A stretch of 64,000 nucleotides of DNA from CAWATZ01 sp963784995 (GCA_963784995.1 CAWATZ010000024.1:372001-436000), one strand, 5' to 3'; numbered from the stretch's first letter, positions 19,781 through 29,558 are shown. Numbers and translations: made by a program. Notes: generated from the sequence alone by a model not told the origin.

Positions 19781-20773
19781 TCAACGTTCGGTCTGCCGGC
19801 GCGGCAGGGAGTACCACGCCAGGCCGCACAGTTCGCGCTCCTGCTCGTCGAGGTTGAACGTGGCCGCGGTCAGGCTCTCCTCCAGCTGCTCCGGCTTGCT
19901 GGCCCCGATAATGGCCGAGGTGATGCCCGGCTGCGCCAGCACCCAGGCGACCGCCGCCGTCACCAGCGATTTGCCGCGGGCGCTGAAGAACTTCTGCAGC
20001 TGCTCCACCACCTGGAACTGGGCCTGGTGCCAGTAGCGTTCGCGGTACAGTTCGCCGGTCTTGCCCAGGGTGAAGCGGGTGCCCAGCGGCAGCTCTTCCG
20101 GACTGCGATATTTCCCGCTCAGGAAGCCGCCCGCCAGCGGATTGTAGGCGATCACCCCCAGACCCTGGTCCCGGCACAGGGGTAGCACCTCCGCCTCAAT
20201 GTCCCGATAGAGAAGGTTGTAGCGTGGTTGCAGACAGTCGTAGCGGGCCAGTCCGAGCCGCTCGCTGATCCCGAGGGCGAGGGCCAGCTGCCAGGCGGCG
20301 AAGTTGGAGCAGCCGACGTAGCGGACCTTGCCCTGGCGGACCAGGTCGTCGAAGGCCCGCAGCGTCTCTTCCTGCGGCGTTTCCGGATCGAAGGAGTGGG
20401 CCTGATAGAGATCGACGTAATCGGTCTTGAGCCGGCGCAGGCTGTCCTCGCACGCCTTGAGGACGTGCTTGCGCGACAGGCCCTCGTCATTGGGACCGTG
20501 GCCGACGCGGATGCGGCACTTGGTCGCCAGGACAAAGCGCTCGCGCTTGCCCTTGAGCCAGTTCCCGATGATCTCCTCGGTGCGCCCGGCGGTCTCCGGA
20601 GTGGGCGGCACCGGGTAGGCGTCGGCCGTGTCGATGAAGGTGACGCCCGCCTCCGCGGCCCGGTCCAGGATGGCGAATGAAGTGCGCTCGTCACACTGAT
20701 GGCCGAAGGTCATCGTGCCCAGGCAGATCTCCGAGACCTTCAGTCCCGTCCGACCCATGCGACGGATTCTCAT
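19781..20773 (-). CDS. Aldo/keto reductase
   Basis: A 330-residue NADPH-dependent oxidoreductase of the aldo/keto reductase superfamily. The start is ATG at 20773 (MRIRRMGRTGLKVSEICLG). The catalytic tetrad pattern is visible: DTADAY (Asp and Tyr), ATKCRIR (Lys) and YQAHSFDP (His). The cofactor-binding end shows SAIIGASKPEQLEESL. It resembles the YajO/perakine-reductase-like group of the family. It converges on the coiled-coil gene with only 12 bp between stops. The substrate cannot be deduced. Confidence 0.92.
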   Translation of the reverse strand: MRIRRMGRTGLKVSEICLGTMTFGHQCDERTSFAILDRAAEAGVTFIDTADAYPVPPTPETAGRTEEIIGNWLKGKRERFVLATKCRIRVGHGPNDEGLSRKHVLKACEDSLRRLKTDYVDLYQAHSFDPETPQEETLRAFDDLVRQGKVRYVGCSNFAAWQLALALGISERLGLARYDCLQPRYNLLYRDIEAEVLPLCRDQGLGVIAYNPLAGGFLSGKYRSPEELPLGTRFTLGKTGELYRERYWHQAQFQVVEQLQKFFSARGKSLVTAAVAWVLAQPGITSAIIGASKPEQLEESLTAATFNLDEQERELCGLAWYSLPRRQTER

Positions 20774-20840
20774 GGTACGCCTCGTTGGGGAAGGGGCAGT
20801 GCTGTTGCCTTCGGTGTATCCCCATCCGAGTGGACGGCAA

Positions 20841-20980
20841 CCCCCCGGGTTGCGCTGCGGTCCCCGCCATCCCCGGGTTGCGCAGGCGCAACCCGGGGCT
20901 TTCCTCCGTTGCCTTCGGGAATAAAGCCCCGGGTGGAGCGCAGCGCAACCCGGGGATGGCGGGGACCGCAACCCGGGGGG
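20841..20980. repeat. Compound inverted repeat, family B
   Basis: About 140 bp of nested inverted repeats built from cccgggttgcgc-type units, with outer ends ccccccgggttgc and gcaacccgggggg. The internal segment aagccccgggtggagcgcag, with the following cgcaacccgggg, recurs exactly at 30400-30432 inside a coding frame. It lies between two same-strand genes, upstream of the aldo/keto reductase on the transcript. Confidence 0.75.
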
Positions 20981-20989
20981 TCTTCACCA

Positions 20990-22123
20990 TCAATACTCGA
21001 TCTTGTTCTTGGCGGCCTGCTTGCGCAGGATCTCCAGCACCTGGCCATCGAAGCCCTGCTTGACCTTGCCGGCCTGTTTCTTCTGCTCCTCGGCGATGTA
21101 GGCACTCCGTTTCTTGTCCAGCTCCAGGCACTCCTTGCGGAGCTTGTCGCGTTTCTCGTCCAGCTCCTTGAGGTACTTCTTCTGCTCCTCCAGGGTCATC
21201 TTCTTCATCTGCTCGGGCAGCTCGTCCTTTTTCACGTCTTCGAGCTTGATCTTGTTTTGCTTGATGTTGTCGAGCAGGTCATAGGTAGCGGCCTGATGGT
21301 TCTTGGCCTGGAAGGCGGCCCGGGCAGCGCCGGCCTCGGGAGCCAGCTTGCGGGCCTCGTCGGTCTTCTTCAGGTCGCGTTCCCGGGCCTCGCCCTTGCC
21401 GAAGACCAGGGTCGAGTCAGCCAGTTCGGTGTTGATCTCGCCCAGCCGCTTGTCGAACGGCGTGGCCACAACCGGGGTGACGCCGCCGTCCTGGGCGATG
21501 TTGACGTAGGAGCCCTCGGCCTTGACGCAGATGTCCTTCCAGGTGCGAGCGCACTCGGCATCTCGGCCGCACTGGATCGAGTTGATGATGATCCCCTTGG
21601 TGCAGGCTTTCTGGCAGGTGACCGGATACTTGACGTCATCAGGGTAATCCAAGTGCGGCGGGGCATCGCCGACCAGGAAGATGATGCGCAGGGTGTCCTT
21701 GTCGGTGCTCCACTTGACCTTGTTGACGGCATCGTCGAGGGCCTGGTTGACGCTCTCGGGAGCGTCGCCGCCGCCCTTGGCCTGGAAGCCCTTCAAATGG
21801 CCGTGAATGGCGTCGAGGTCGTCGGAGAGGTCGAAGACCTTGGTGACGTACTCGTCGCGGCGGTCGCGGTAGGCGACCAGGCCGACCTTCAGTTCCGGCG
21901 CCGGTTTGCCGCTGACGATCTGGTTGCAGATGCTCCAGATCTTTTGCTTGGCGCCCTCGATCAGGCCGCCCATGCTGCCGGTGGTATCCAGGCAGAAGAC
22001 CACTTCCACCTTCGGCTTCTTCGCTGCTTTGGGCTGCTCGGCTGTCCTGGCCGGGATCTGGAGTCCGCCCAGGGCCAGCAGGGTGGCCAGCCACAGCGAT
22101 CGCCTTGTCAAAGTTCTGCTCAT
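20990..22123 (-). CDS. Secreted von Willebrand factor A domain protein
   Basis: A 377-residue protein. The start is ATG at 22123 with GAGGAAG 7 nt upstream; the N-terminus is a signal peptide. The VWA domain (about residues 38-230) has an intact MIDAS start, CLDTTGSMGG (DxTxS), and the downstream Asp in FLVGDAPPHLDYPDD. Paired Cys-containing strands (CQKACTKGIIINSIQCG) follow. The C-terminal third is a highly charged helix rich in Lys and Glu (DEKRDKLRKECLELDKKR). It probably binds a partner through a metal ion at the cell surface. No neighbouring MoxR-type ATPase is present. Confidence 0.88.
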   Translation of the reverse strand: MSRTLTRRSLWLATLLALGGLQIPARTAEQPKAAKKPKVEVVFCLDTTGSMGGLIEGAKQKIWSICNQIVSGKPAPELKVGLVAYRDRRDEYVTKVFDLSDDLDAIHGHLKGFQAKGGGDAPESVNQALDDAVNKVKWSTDKDTLRIIFLVGDAPPHLDYPDDVKYPVTCQKACTKGIIINSIQCGRDAECARTWKDICVKAEGSYVNIAQDGGVTPVVATPFDKRLGEINTELADSTLVFGKGEARERDLKKTDEARKLAPEAGAARAAFQAKNHQAATYDLLDNIKQNKIKLEDVKKDELPEQMKKMTLEEQKKYLKELDEKRDKLRKECLELDKKRSAYIAEEQKKQAGKVKQGFDGQVLEILRKQAAKNKIEY

Positions 22124-22183
22124 GCGTTCTTCCTCATCAAGGTCCACGGGAATGGTTTCACGGTATCTGCACCCTTTCGACAC

Positions 22184-22244
22184 ACAAGCCCGAAGCGCCA
22201 GCGAGGGAATGATCGTGATCCCGTCGCTGGCGCTCCGGGCTTGT
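22184..22244. repeat. Imperfect inverted repeat upstream of VWA and branching-enzyme genes
   Basis: Arms of about 25 bp (22184-22208 and 22219-22244) are built on acaagcccg-agcgccagcga. They lie between divergent genes (starts 22123 minus and 22359 plus), so an effect on promoters is possible as well as a purely mobile origin. Confidence 0.7.
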
Positions 22245-22358
22245 ATCTTTTAGACGTTGCAGCTTTGCCCGGAGATTGTAACGTGAGAGTGAGGCTTTCG
22301 CGGCCGCGGATCGGAATCCCGGCCACGACAATGGAAATCGACTGCAAGGATTCTGCTC

Positions 22359-23945
22359 ATGCCGCTCGGCTATCTGACCCTGGTGCTGCATGCCCATCTG
22401 CCGTACGTGCGTCATCCCGAATACGAGGACTTCCTCGAGGAGGACTGGCTGTACGAGGCGATCACCGAAACCTACGTGCCGCTGCTGGACGTCTTCGAGA
22501 GCCTGGAAAGCGACGGGGTCGATTGGCGATTGACCATGTCGGTGACGCCGACCCTGGCGGGCATGCTCGCCGACCCGCTGCTGCAATCCCGCTACCTGCG
22601 CCACCTGGACAACCTGATCGTCCTGGCCGAGAAGGAGATTGAGCGGACCCGCTGGTCGCCGGAGTTCGCGCCGCTGGCCCGGATGTATCACTACCGCTTC
22701 AGCCACTGCCGGGACGTCTTTGTCAACAAGTACAACTCCAACCTGGTCAACGGCTTCCGCCGTTTCTTCGAGGCGGGCAAGCTGGAGCTGATCACCTGTG
22801 GGGCGACGCACGGCTTTCTGCCGCTGCTGTCCCTGAACGAGAACGCCTGCCGGGCCCAGATCGAGATCGGCTGTCGGGAGTTCGAGCGGCACTTCGGTCG
22901 CCGGCCGAAGGGGATCTGGCTGCCGGAGTGCGGTTACTGCGAGGGCGTCGATGAGCTGCTGCGGGCGGCCGGCCTCCGTTACTTCTTCCTCGATACCCAC
23001 GGCGTCCTCTTTGCCGAGCCCCGGCCGCGCTTCGGGGTCTATGCACCGATCCTGTGCCCGAAAAGCGGCGTGGCGGCCCTGGGCCGCGACACCGAGTCGA
23101 GCAAGCAGGTCTGGAGCGCGATCGAGGGCTATCCCGGCGACTACAACTACCGCGACTTCTACCGCGACGTGGGCTTCGACCTGGATTACGAGTACCTCAA
23201 ACCGCATCTGCACAAGACCGGCAACCGCACCATGCTGGGGATCAAGTATTACAAGATCACCGGTCGGACCGAGAACAAGCAGCCCTACGACCCGAAAGCA
23301 GCCCTGGAGAAGGCGGCCGAGCATGCCGGCAACTTTATGTTCAACCGCGAGAAGCAGGTGGAATGGCTCTCCGGCAGCATGGATGGCCGGCCCGCCCTGG
23401 TCGTCGCTCCCTATGACGCCGAGCTGTTCGGCCACTGGTGGTTCGAGGGGCCGGACTGGATCAACTTCCTGCTCCGCAAGATTGCCTTCGACCAGCAGAC
23501 CATCAAGCCGATCACCATTCCCGAGTACCTGGATCGCCATCCGCACTTGCAGATCGCCCAGCCGACGCTGTCCAGCTGGGGCTACAAGGGCTACTGCGAG
23601 GTCTGGCTGGAGGGGAGCAACGACTGGATCTACCCGCACCTGCACGAGGGGGCCGATCGCATGGTCGAGCTGACCCGCTCCAACCTCGACCCGACCCCGC
23701 TGCGCCGCCGGGCCCTCAACCAGGCCGCCCGCGAGCTGCTGCTGGCCCAGTCCAGCGACTGGGCCTTCATCATCAAGACCGGAACGATGGTCGAGTACGC
23801 CCGGGAACGCACCAAGGTCCACGTCAACAGCTTCAACCTTCTCTACGAGCAGCTGAAAAGCAACGCCATCGACGAGGTCTGGCTGGGCGAGATCGAACGG
23901 CGGCACAACGTGTTTCCGACGATCGATTACCGGGTGTACGGGTGA
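22359..23945 (+). CDS. GH57 1,4-alpha-glucan branching enzyme
   Basis: A 528-residue glycoside hydrolase family 57 protein of the DUF1957/branching-enzyme type. It makes alpha-1,6 branches in glycogen. The first conserved region is VLHAHLPYVRHPE. The nucleophile is E190 in WLPECGY, and the general acid is D353 in APYDAELFGHWWFEGP; both positions agree with studied GH57 branching enzymes. The substrate-gating Trp-rich segment SSWGYKGYCEVWLEG is present. The C-terminal helical region is family-typical. There is no signal peptide, so it is cytosolic. No other glycogen genes are in the window. Confidence 0.92.
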   Translation: MPLGYLTLVLHAHLPYVRHPEYEDFLEEDWLYEAITETYVPLLDVFESLESDGVDWRLTMSVTPTLAGMLADPLLQSRYLRHLDNLIVLAEKEIERTRWSPEFAPLARMYHYRFSHCRDVFVNKYNSNLVNGFRRFFEAGKLELITCGATHGFLPLLSLNENACRAQIEIGCREFERHFGRRPKGIWLPECGYCEGVDELLRAAGLRYFFLDTHGVLFAEPRPRFGVYAPILCPKSGVAALGRDTESSKQVWSAIEGYPGDYNYRDFYRDVGFDLDYEYLKPHLHKTGNRTMLGIKYYKITGRTENKQPYDPKAALEKAAEHAGNFMFNREKQVEWLSGSMDGRPALVVAPYDAELFGHWWFEGPDWINFLLRKIAFDQQTIKPITIPEYLDRHPHLQIAQPTLSSWGYKGYCEVWLEGSNDWIYPHLHEGADRMVELTRSNLDPTPLRRRALNQAARELLLAQSSDWAFIIKTGTMVEYARERTKVHVNSFNLLYEQLKSNAIDEVWLGEIERRHNVFPTIDYRVYG

Positions 23946-24034
23946 GCGGAGAACGATTTGCTCTTCCTCCCCCCGGAGCGGCATCGTAGGATGGAGCGAT
24001 TCTCGTATACCTTCAGGAAGGCAGGACTCCGCTC

Positions 24035-25497
24035 ATGAACGATGAAGGAATCAAGCCCGGGCACCTCCCCAGCACCACGGTCCTTCCCGAACCGCAGTCC
24101 CCCCTGCCAAAGGCAGCCCTGGCCTCGGACGCACCCGTTCGCGGCGCGGGATTGGCCCTGACTCTTCTGGTCCTCATCAACCTGTTCAATTACATCGACC
24201 GCCAGGTGCTGGCATCTGTCGAACCGGAAATCCGCAAGGAGTTTTTCCCGACACCGATAGACCCCGAAACCGGCAAGCCGATGGTGGACGAGAAGGGCAA
24301 GGAAATCGAGCCGAAAGAGGCTGGCTTCCTGATGGGTCTGCTCTCCTCGGCGTTCCTGGTGACCTACATGCTGCTGGCGCCCTTGTTCGGCTGGCTGGCC
24401 ACGCGGATGAACCGCTGGCTGCTGGTCGGCATCGGCGTCGCCATCTGGAGCCTGGCCAGCGGGGCCTCGGGGTTGGCCAGCCTTTACCTCCTGATGTTCC
24501 TGACCCGCTGCCTGGTCGGCGTCGGCGAGGCCGTGTACGGCCCGGTCGCGCCCGACATGATCTCGGACCTGTACCCGGTCAAGAAGCGCGGCCAGGTGAT
24601 GGCGTGGTTCTACACGGCCATCCCGATCGGCGGCGCCCTGGGGTATGCCCTGGGCGACCTGACGGTGCAAGTCACCGGCAGCTGGCGCATTGCCTTCTAC
24701 CTGGTGGTGCCACCGGGCCTGCTGCTGGCCCTGTGGTGCTGGTTCATGCCCGAGCCGCCCCGGGGCAGCGGCGCGAAGCGGTCCGCGACACTGGCCGACT
24801 ACAAGTTGCTGCTGCGCATCCCCTCGTACGTGCTGAACACCGCGGGCATGACGGCCATGACCTTCGTCATCGGCGGTCTGGCCTTCTGGGTGCCGGCCTA
24901 CCTGGAGTATCGCCAGACCGCGCCGCTGTTCGGGATCTCGCCCCGCACGGCCTTCGGCGGGTTGACGGCGCTGTCGGGGCTGGTGGCGACGATACTCGGC
25001 GGCCTGGCCGGGGACTGGCTCCGCAGCCGCTGGTCGGGGTCGTATTTCCTGGTCTCGGGGGTGGCAATGGTCCTGGCCTTTCCCGCTGTGCTGCTCCTGG
25101 TCTATCTGCCGTTCCCGTGGGCCTGGATTCCCCTGGTGGCGGCCGTGTTTCTGCTCTTCTTTAACACCGGTCCGACCAACACCATCCTGGCCAACGTCAC
25201 CCACCCGCTGTTGCGGGCGCTGGCTTCGCCCTGAACATCCTGATCATCCACCTGTTCGGCGACGTTGTCTCGCCGCCCATCATCGGCGGTATCAAGGGAC
25301 TGAGCAACCTGGACCTGGCCTTCCAGCTGGTGTCCCTGGTGGCTCTGGTGGGCGGCGTGCTGTGGCTGTGGGGTGCCCGGTATCTCCAGCGCGACACGGA
25401 GCGAGCCCCGTTCCTGCTGGACGGCGCAGGTTCTGCGGGTCATGCCGGATCTGCTGTTCCTACCCGGAATGGCGGAAATGCCGTGGGAGGCGGTTAA
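24035..25497 (+). CDS. Major facilitator superfamily transporter, Spinster-like (C-terminal frameshift)
   Basis: A 12-helix MFS permease resembling the Spinster (Spns) group. NLFNYIDRQVLASVEPEI lies in helix 1, and GVGEAVYGPVAPDMISDLYP in the helix 4-5 region carries the MFS Arg/Glu features. A 30-residue insert after helix 1 (PIDPETGKPMVDEKGKE) is seen in planctomycete members. The frame breaks near 25216: the first frame stops at 25234, while GFALNILIIHLFGDVVSP continues helix 11-12 to a TAA at 25495-25497. The corrected length of about 487 residues fits. It is an inner-membrane transporter; Spinster relatives move lipids or sugars, but the cargo is unknown here. Confidence 0.85.
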
Positions 25498-25665
25498 CCC
25501 TTTCTTGATGGAAGCGCCTCTCCTGCCGTGACCCTGCCGATTTCTTGAGCTGCTTTTTCTCAAGCCGGCTCGACAGTCCTGCAAGGAAAAAGGGATACTG
25601 GCAGGGTAGGAAAAGTGATACGCGAGTGGAGGGAACCTCATCCCATCTTGCCGGAGGGTTCCGCT

Positions 25666-25881
25666 ATGCCAAACGACGCCAAACTCGGCCTGGTGGTGGG
25701 GATGGGTCTGGTGATCGCCGTGGCCGTCATCTTTTTCCGCAAGGAATTGCCGGGCCAGGCCAGCCTGAACGGCCCCACGGCCACAATGTCTCGACCCGTG
25801 GCCTTGCCGACTCCCAACCCCGGTTCCACCCGGCATGTGCCGGGACGGTTCATTGCCCGGAACCTGGGTGAGAACGAGTAA
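25666..25881 (+). CDS. Small single-pass membrane protein
   Basis: A 71-residue protein from ATG 25666, with GGAGG placed 8 nt upstream; the longer frame from 25615 is rejected for lack of a ribosome site. One hydrophobic helix (LGLVVGMGLVIAVAVIFF) near the N-terminus is followed by RKE and a Pro-rich tail. The start MPNDAKLGLVVG resembles the anchor of longer planctomycete LysM proteins, but no LysM domain follows. It may be a shortened relative. Confidence 0.65.
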   Translation: MPNDAKLGLVVGMGLVIAVAVIFFRKELPGQASLNGPTATMSRPVALPTPNPGSTRHVPGRFIARNLGENE

Positions 25882-25907
25882 GTTCTTTCGACACCGCAAA
25901 CAGCGCG

Positions 25908-25980
25908 GCGAGCCGGGAGCGTCAGCTCCCGGATTCTCCGATGAACCGCAAGAATCCGGGAGCTGACGCTCCCGGCTCGC
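25908..25980. repeat. Perfect inverted repeat, family C
   Basis: Perfect 30-bp arms (25908-25937 and 25951-25980) enclose 13 nt. The motif gctgacgctcccggctcgcc from the right end also occurs at 48732-48751 inside the nSTAND coding sequence. The element lies 27 bp after the small membrane-protein gene and can serve as its terminator. Confidence 0.9.
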
Positions 25981-26096
25981 CAGCCTTCTTCCCATCTCCC
26001 AGCCAAACTGTGCGTGCGAATCCGCGGCCAAACTGCTACAATACCATTTACTGTTTCCCTTCCGTCACCCGGACGAGCGGCATCAAGGACCGAGGT

Positions 26097-28064
26097 ATGT
26101 CTCAGCTGCTGCGTTGCTCCAATGGCCATCAGTGGGAGCCCGAAGGGGCTCCCAGCGGCGGCGCCACCCCGCTGATCTGTCCGGTGTGCGGCTCACGCGA
26201 ACATTCGATCCTGTCTCACCATCCCACCCTGGTCCTGCGGGAGCCCGAACAGCTGGCCGCCAGCGCTCGGCTCGCGACCGAACCCCAGCCGGGGCCGCCG
26301 GCCATCGAGGGCTACCAGATCATGGAAGAGCTGGGCCGGGGCGGCATGGGCATCGTCTACCGGGCCCGGCACCTGCCGACCGATCGGATCGTGGCCCTCA
26401 AGGTGATCCGCACCGAACGGCAGGCCAACGAGGAAGTGATTCGCCGCTTTCGCCGGGAGGCTCAGGCCGCCTCCCGGTTGTCGCACCCGAACATCGTGAC
26501 CGTCTACGAGTTCCACCAGGACGGCAACACGCACTTCCTGGCGATGGAGTACGTCCCGGGCGTCACCCTGCAGCGTCTGGTCGAGCAGCAGGGCGCCTTG
26601 CCGGTGCCGCTGGCCTGCGACGTGATCCGCCAGACGGCGCTGGGCCTGCAGCACGCGGTCGAGCAGGCCCTGGTGCATCGCGACATCAAGCCGGCCAACC
26701 TGATGCTGGTCCTGGGCCCAAGGGGAGAAATCCCGGCCCGACCGCTGGTCAAGCTGCTGGACATGGGCGTGGCCCGGCTCTACCAGCTGCGCGAGCTGCA
26801 CGAGGATTCGCTGACCACCCTGACGCGCGACGGCGTGGTGATCGGCACGCCGGATTACATCGCACCCGAACAGCTGGAAGATCCGCACAAGGCCGACATC
26901 CGGGCCGACCTGTACAGCCTGGGTTGCACGTTCTACTACCTCCTGGCCGGCCAGGTGCCCTTCCCGGGCGGCACCCTGATCCAAAAGCTGGACCGGCAGC
27001 GCTGGCAGATTCCACCGTCGGTCGATCAGCTGCGTCCCGAGGTGCCGGCGGGCGTGGCCGCCGTGGTCCGCCGGCTGATGGCCAAGCACCCCGACGACCG
27101 CTACCCGGGTCCGGCGGAGCTGGTCGCCGCCCTGGACCAGCTGATGCGCACCGGCGAGCTGCCGAGCAATCACCAGCCGGCCCGTGTCGCCGAGCAGCGC
27201 CGCTTCCTGGGCCACAAGGGGCCCGTCGTGGGCGTTGCCTGCCCGGCCGATGCCCAGACGCTGATCACAGCCGGGGCGGACCGCACGGTGCGGGTCTGGG
27301 ACCTGGCTGGCCAGGAACTGCGCCGCTGGGGACCGGTCGCGCCGGACATTGCCTGCCTGGCCGTCTCCAGCGATGGGCAGCTGGTGCTGACGGCCCAGGG
27401 GGTGAGCGTTCGCGTCTGGGATGCGGCCGGGCGGGAGCTGGCCCGGTTCACCGCCCATACCAACGCCGTCCGCGCCGTGGCCCTGACCGGGGATGGCCGG
27501 CTGGCCCTCAGCGGCGGCGACGATCGGACCTTGCGCTTGTGGGAGGCGAGTACGGGCCGGGAAGTAGGTCGCCTGACCGGCCACAAAGGCCAGATCACCA
27601 GCGTTGCCCTTTCGGCCGATGGCCGGCTCGCCGTCTCCACCGACCGCGACCAGGGGCTGCGGCTGTGGGACGTGGCCCGCCGTCGGGAGCTGCGCTCGTG
27701 GACCGGACCGCGAGGGCCGATCCTGAGCGTTGCCCTTTCCCCCGATGGCCGGTCCATCCTGACGGGACATTTCGATACGACAGTCCGGCTGTGGGACATC
27801 GGCACCGGCAAGGAACTGCGGCGCTTCAGCGGCCATCGCCAGATGGTGGCGTGCGTGCTGTTCGCGGCCGGCGGTCGGGTGCCGATCTCGGGTGGGGCCG
27901 ACCAGACCATCCGCGGCTGGGACCCCGACAGCGGCGCCGAGCGTTTCTGCTGCCAGGGACATACCGGAGCGGTAAACGCTCTGGCCCTGACCCCGGACGG
28001 CCGCGGTCTGCTGTCGGCCGGCAGCGACGAGACGGTCCGATTGTGGCTGCTGCCGGAACCGTGA
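26097..28064 (+). CDS. Zinc-ribbon Ser/Thr protein kinase with WD40 propeller
   Basis: A 655-residue kinase; the start is the ATG at 26097. An N-terminal zinc-ribbon-like pair of Cys groups (LLRCSNGHQWEP and LICPVCGSREH) comes first. The Hanks-type kinase domain follows: Gly loop LGRGGMGIVYRAR at about 78-90, VALKV, catalytic loop HRDIKPANL (D196), and GTPDYIAPEQ. The metal-binding DFG is replaced by DMG (LLDMGVARL), so activity may be altered. From about residue 365 there are seven WD40 blades (VRVWDLAG, LRLWEASTG, VRLWDIGTG, VRLWLLPEP), one complete propeller. There is no membrane helix, so it is cytosolic. Its targets are unknown. Confidence 0.9.
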   Translation: MSQLLRCSNGHQWEPEGAPSGGATPLICPVCGSREHSILSHHPTLVLREPEQLAASARLATEPQPGPPAIEGYQIMEELGRGGMGIVYRARHLPTDRIVALKVIRTERQANEEVIRRFRREAQAASRLSHPNIVTVYEFHQDGNTHFLAMEYVPGVTLQRLVEQQGALPVPLACDVIRQTALGLQHAVEQALVHRDIKPANLMLVLGPRGEIPARPLVKLLDMGVARLYQLRELHEDSLTTLTRDGVVIGTPDYIAPEQLEDPHKADIRADLYSLGCTFYYLLAGQVPFPGGTLIQKLDRQRWQIPPSVDQLRPEVPAGVAAVVRRLMAKHPDDRYPGPAELVAALDQLMRTGELPSNHQPARVAEQRRFLGHKGPVVGVACPADAQTLITAGADRTVRVWDLAGQELRRWGPVAPDIACLAVSSDGQLVLTAQGVSVRVWDAAGRELARFTAHTNAVRAVALTGDGRLALSGGDDRTLRLWEASTGREVGRLTGHKGQITSVALSADGRLAVSTDRDQGLRLWDVARRRELRSWTGPRGPILSVALSPDGRSILTGHFDTTVRLWDIGTGKELRRFSGHRQMVACVLFAAGGRVPISGGADQTIRGWDPDSGAERFCCQGHTGAVNALALTPDGRGLLSAGSDETVRLWLLPEP

Positions 28065-28169
28065 AGCACGGAGCCGCGCTTCAGATGGTGGCGACGACCT
28101 CATCCAGCAAGCGCACGGGCAGCGTCAGCAGGTCCGTCCAGCCGAGAAGCCGCAGCGGGCGCGGACGGT

Positions 28170-29420
28170 TCACTTGACGCCCTTGTTCCAGTAAATCCGC
28201 ACGTTCTTCGTGGCCCGGCCCACCGCCACAATGTCGATCTTGCCGTCGCCGTCAAGGTCAGCCGCCGCCAGGTCCTCGACGCCGACACCGCCCTCGTCGA
28301 TCAGCACGCGCTCCCACTTCTCGCCCTTGCCGTCGGTCGCCTTGTAGATGCGCACGCCGCTGCGCTCGCCCGGCTTGCCGCTCAGGTTGTCGCGGACGCC
28401 GATGATCAGCTCCTCGTCGCCATCGCCGTCAATGTCAGCCGGCCAGACGGCATGGCCCCATTTCAGCTTCGTGTCCAGCAGATGGCGCTTCCACAACCCC
28501 TCACCGGACGCGGGCGGAGTGTAAACGACCACCTGGTCGCCGTGCCATGGTTCAATCGTCGCCACGTACGGCTTGCCGCCCCGGAGCAGCCCCTGCTTGA
28601 TCTCGCTGGCCCCCCGGTTGCTCTTGGGATTGTCCTGGTTGCCCTCGCCGATCTTGATCTTCTTCCAGCCCGTGCTGGTGCGCGTCAGCCGATGAACGCC
28701 CTCGTAGCTTGCGGTCAGGATGTCCTGGCCCTTGCCGCTCAATGCCGGAATCGGATAGAAATTGTGCATCACGTGCAGGCTCTCGTCGATCACTTCCGGC
28801 ACCCAGCGGTCGGTCGTGGGATTGGCGGGGATCTTGTAGGCCAGCAGACGCAGCGGCTGACCATCCATCCAGTTCTTCTCCCTGGTGCTGTTTCGGCCGA
28901 ACAGGGGGCCGACCACCAGCTGGAGCTTGCCGCTCCCGTCCAGGTCGGCCATGCGGATGCGGTGCAGCGTCGGCTCCTCGCCGATGGGGTAGACCGTCCA
29001 GCGCTCGTCCAGCGTCTTGCCGCGCTTCAGCCATTGCAGGGTGCCGCCCTGTTTCGTGTTCGCCGGGTTCCAGTCCGCTCCCAGGAACAGGTCAATCTGG
29101 CCGTCGCCGTCGATGTCGTAAGGACAGAAGCAGACGTTGTCAGGCTTGGTCTGGTTCTCGATGATGAGCCGCCGTTTCCAGGTCGGGTTCTCGTACCAGA
29201 CGACGCGGGTCTTATCGACCACGAGGATGTCCTTCTTGCCGTCGCCGTTGAGGTCCAGCAGCAGGACCGCGTAGCCGATGCCCAGGGTGCGGTCGATTTC
29301 CTGCACCTCGAACGTGGGGAATCGGGCGGCCTGGGTGGCAGCGGGGTCTGCGGGACCGGCCTCGGCAAGACAGGTAAGAGCAAGCAGGGCGGACAGGAGA
29401 AACAGCGGCAAGCGGATCAT
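28170..29420 (-). CDS. Secreted VCBS/FG-GAP repeat protein
   Basis: A 416-residue exported protein with a signal peptide (MIRLPLFLLSALLALTCLAEA). At least five calcium-binding FG-GAP/VCBS units carry loops DLNGDGKKDIL, DIDGDGQIDLFLG, DLDGSGKLQLVVG, DIDGDGDEELIIG and DLDGDGKIDIVAVG, spaced for a seven-blade integrin-like propeller. No catalytic domain is seen. It converges with the kinase gene across a 105-bp gap. Planctomycetes encode many such surface or periplasmic propellers, often of unknown ligand. Confidence 0.88.
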   Translation of the reverse strand: MIRLPLFLLSALLALTCLAEAGPADPAATQAARFPTFEVQEIDRTLGIGYAVLLLDLNGDGKKDILVVDKTRVVWYENPTWKRRLIIENQTKPDNVCFCPYDIDGDGQIDLFLGADWNPANTKQGGTLQWLKRGKTLDERWTVYPIGEEPTLHRIRMADLDGSGKLQLVVGPLFGRNSTREKNWMDGQPLRLLAYKIPANPTTDRWVPEVIDESLHVMHNFYPIPALSGKGQDILTASYEGVHRLTRTSTGWKKIKIGEGNQDNPKSNRGASEIKQGLLRGGKPYVATIEPWHGDQVVVYTPPASGEGLWKRHLLDTKLKWGHAVWPADIDGDGDEELIIGVRDNLSGKPGERSGVRIYKATDGKGEKWERVLIDEGGVGVEDLAAADLDGDGKIDIVAVGRATKNVRIYWNKGVK

Positions 29421-29458
29421 GGTGGAGTCCTTTGCTGGCGAAACGATCGCGCTCTCTA

Positions 29459-29558
29459 ACCCAGGGCTGCCCTGGACGATCGTGCAGCGCCCCTTCGGGG
29501 CTTGTTGTCTTCGCCCCGAAGGGGCGCAACAGGATAGCCCAGGGCATCGCCCTGGGTG
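29459..29558. repeat. Nested inverted repeat
   Basis: Outer arms acccagggc/gccctgggt enclose a perfect inner pair gcgccccttcggggc / gccccgaaggggcgc (15 bp). It lies between divergent genes (minus start 29420, plus start 29672), so it probably overlaps their promoter region. Confidence 0.75.

Noticed and set aside
22158..23984. A 608-codon minus-strand frame over the branching enzyme
   Set aside because: Antisense shadow; the plus-strand frame has the catalytic residues of GH57.
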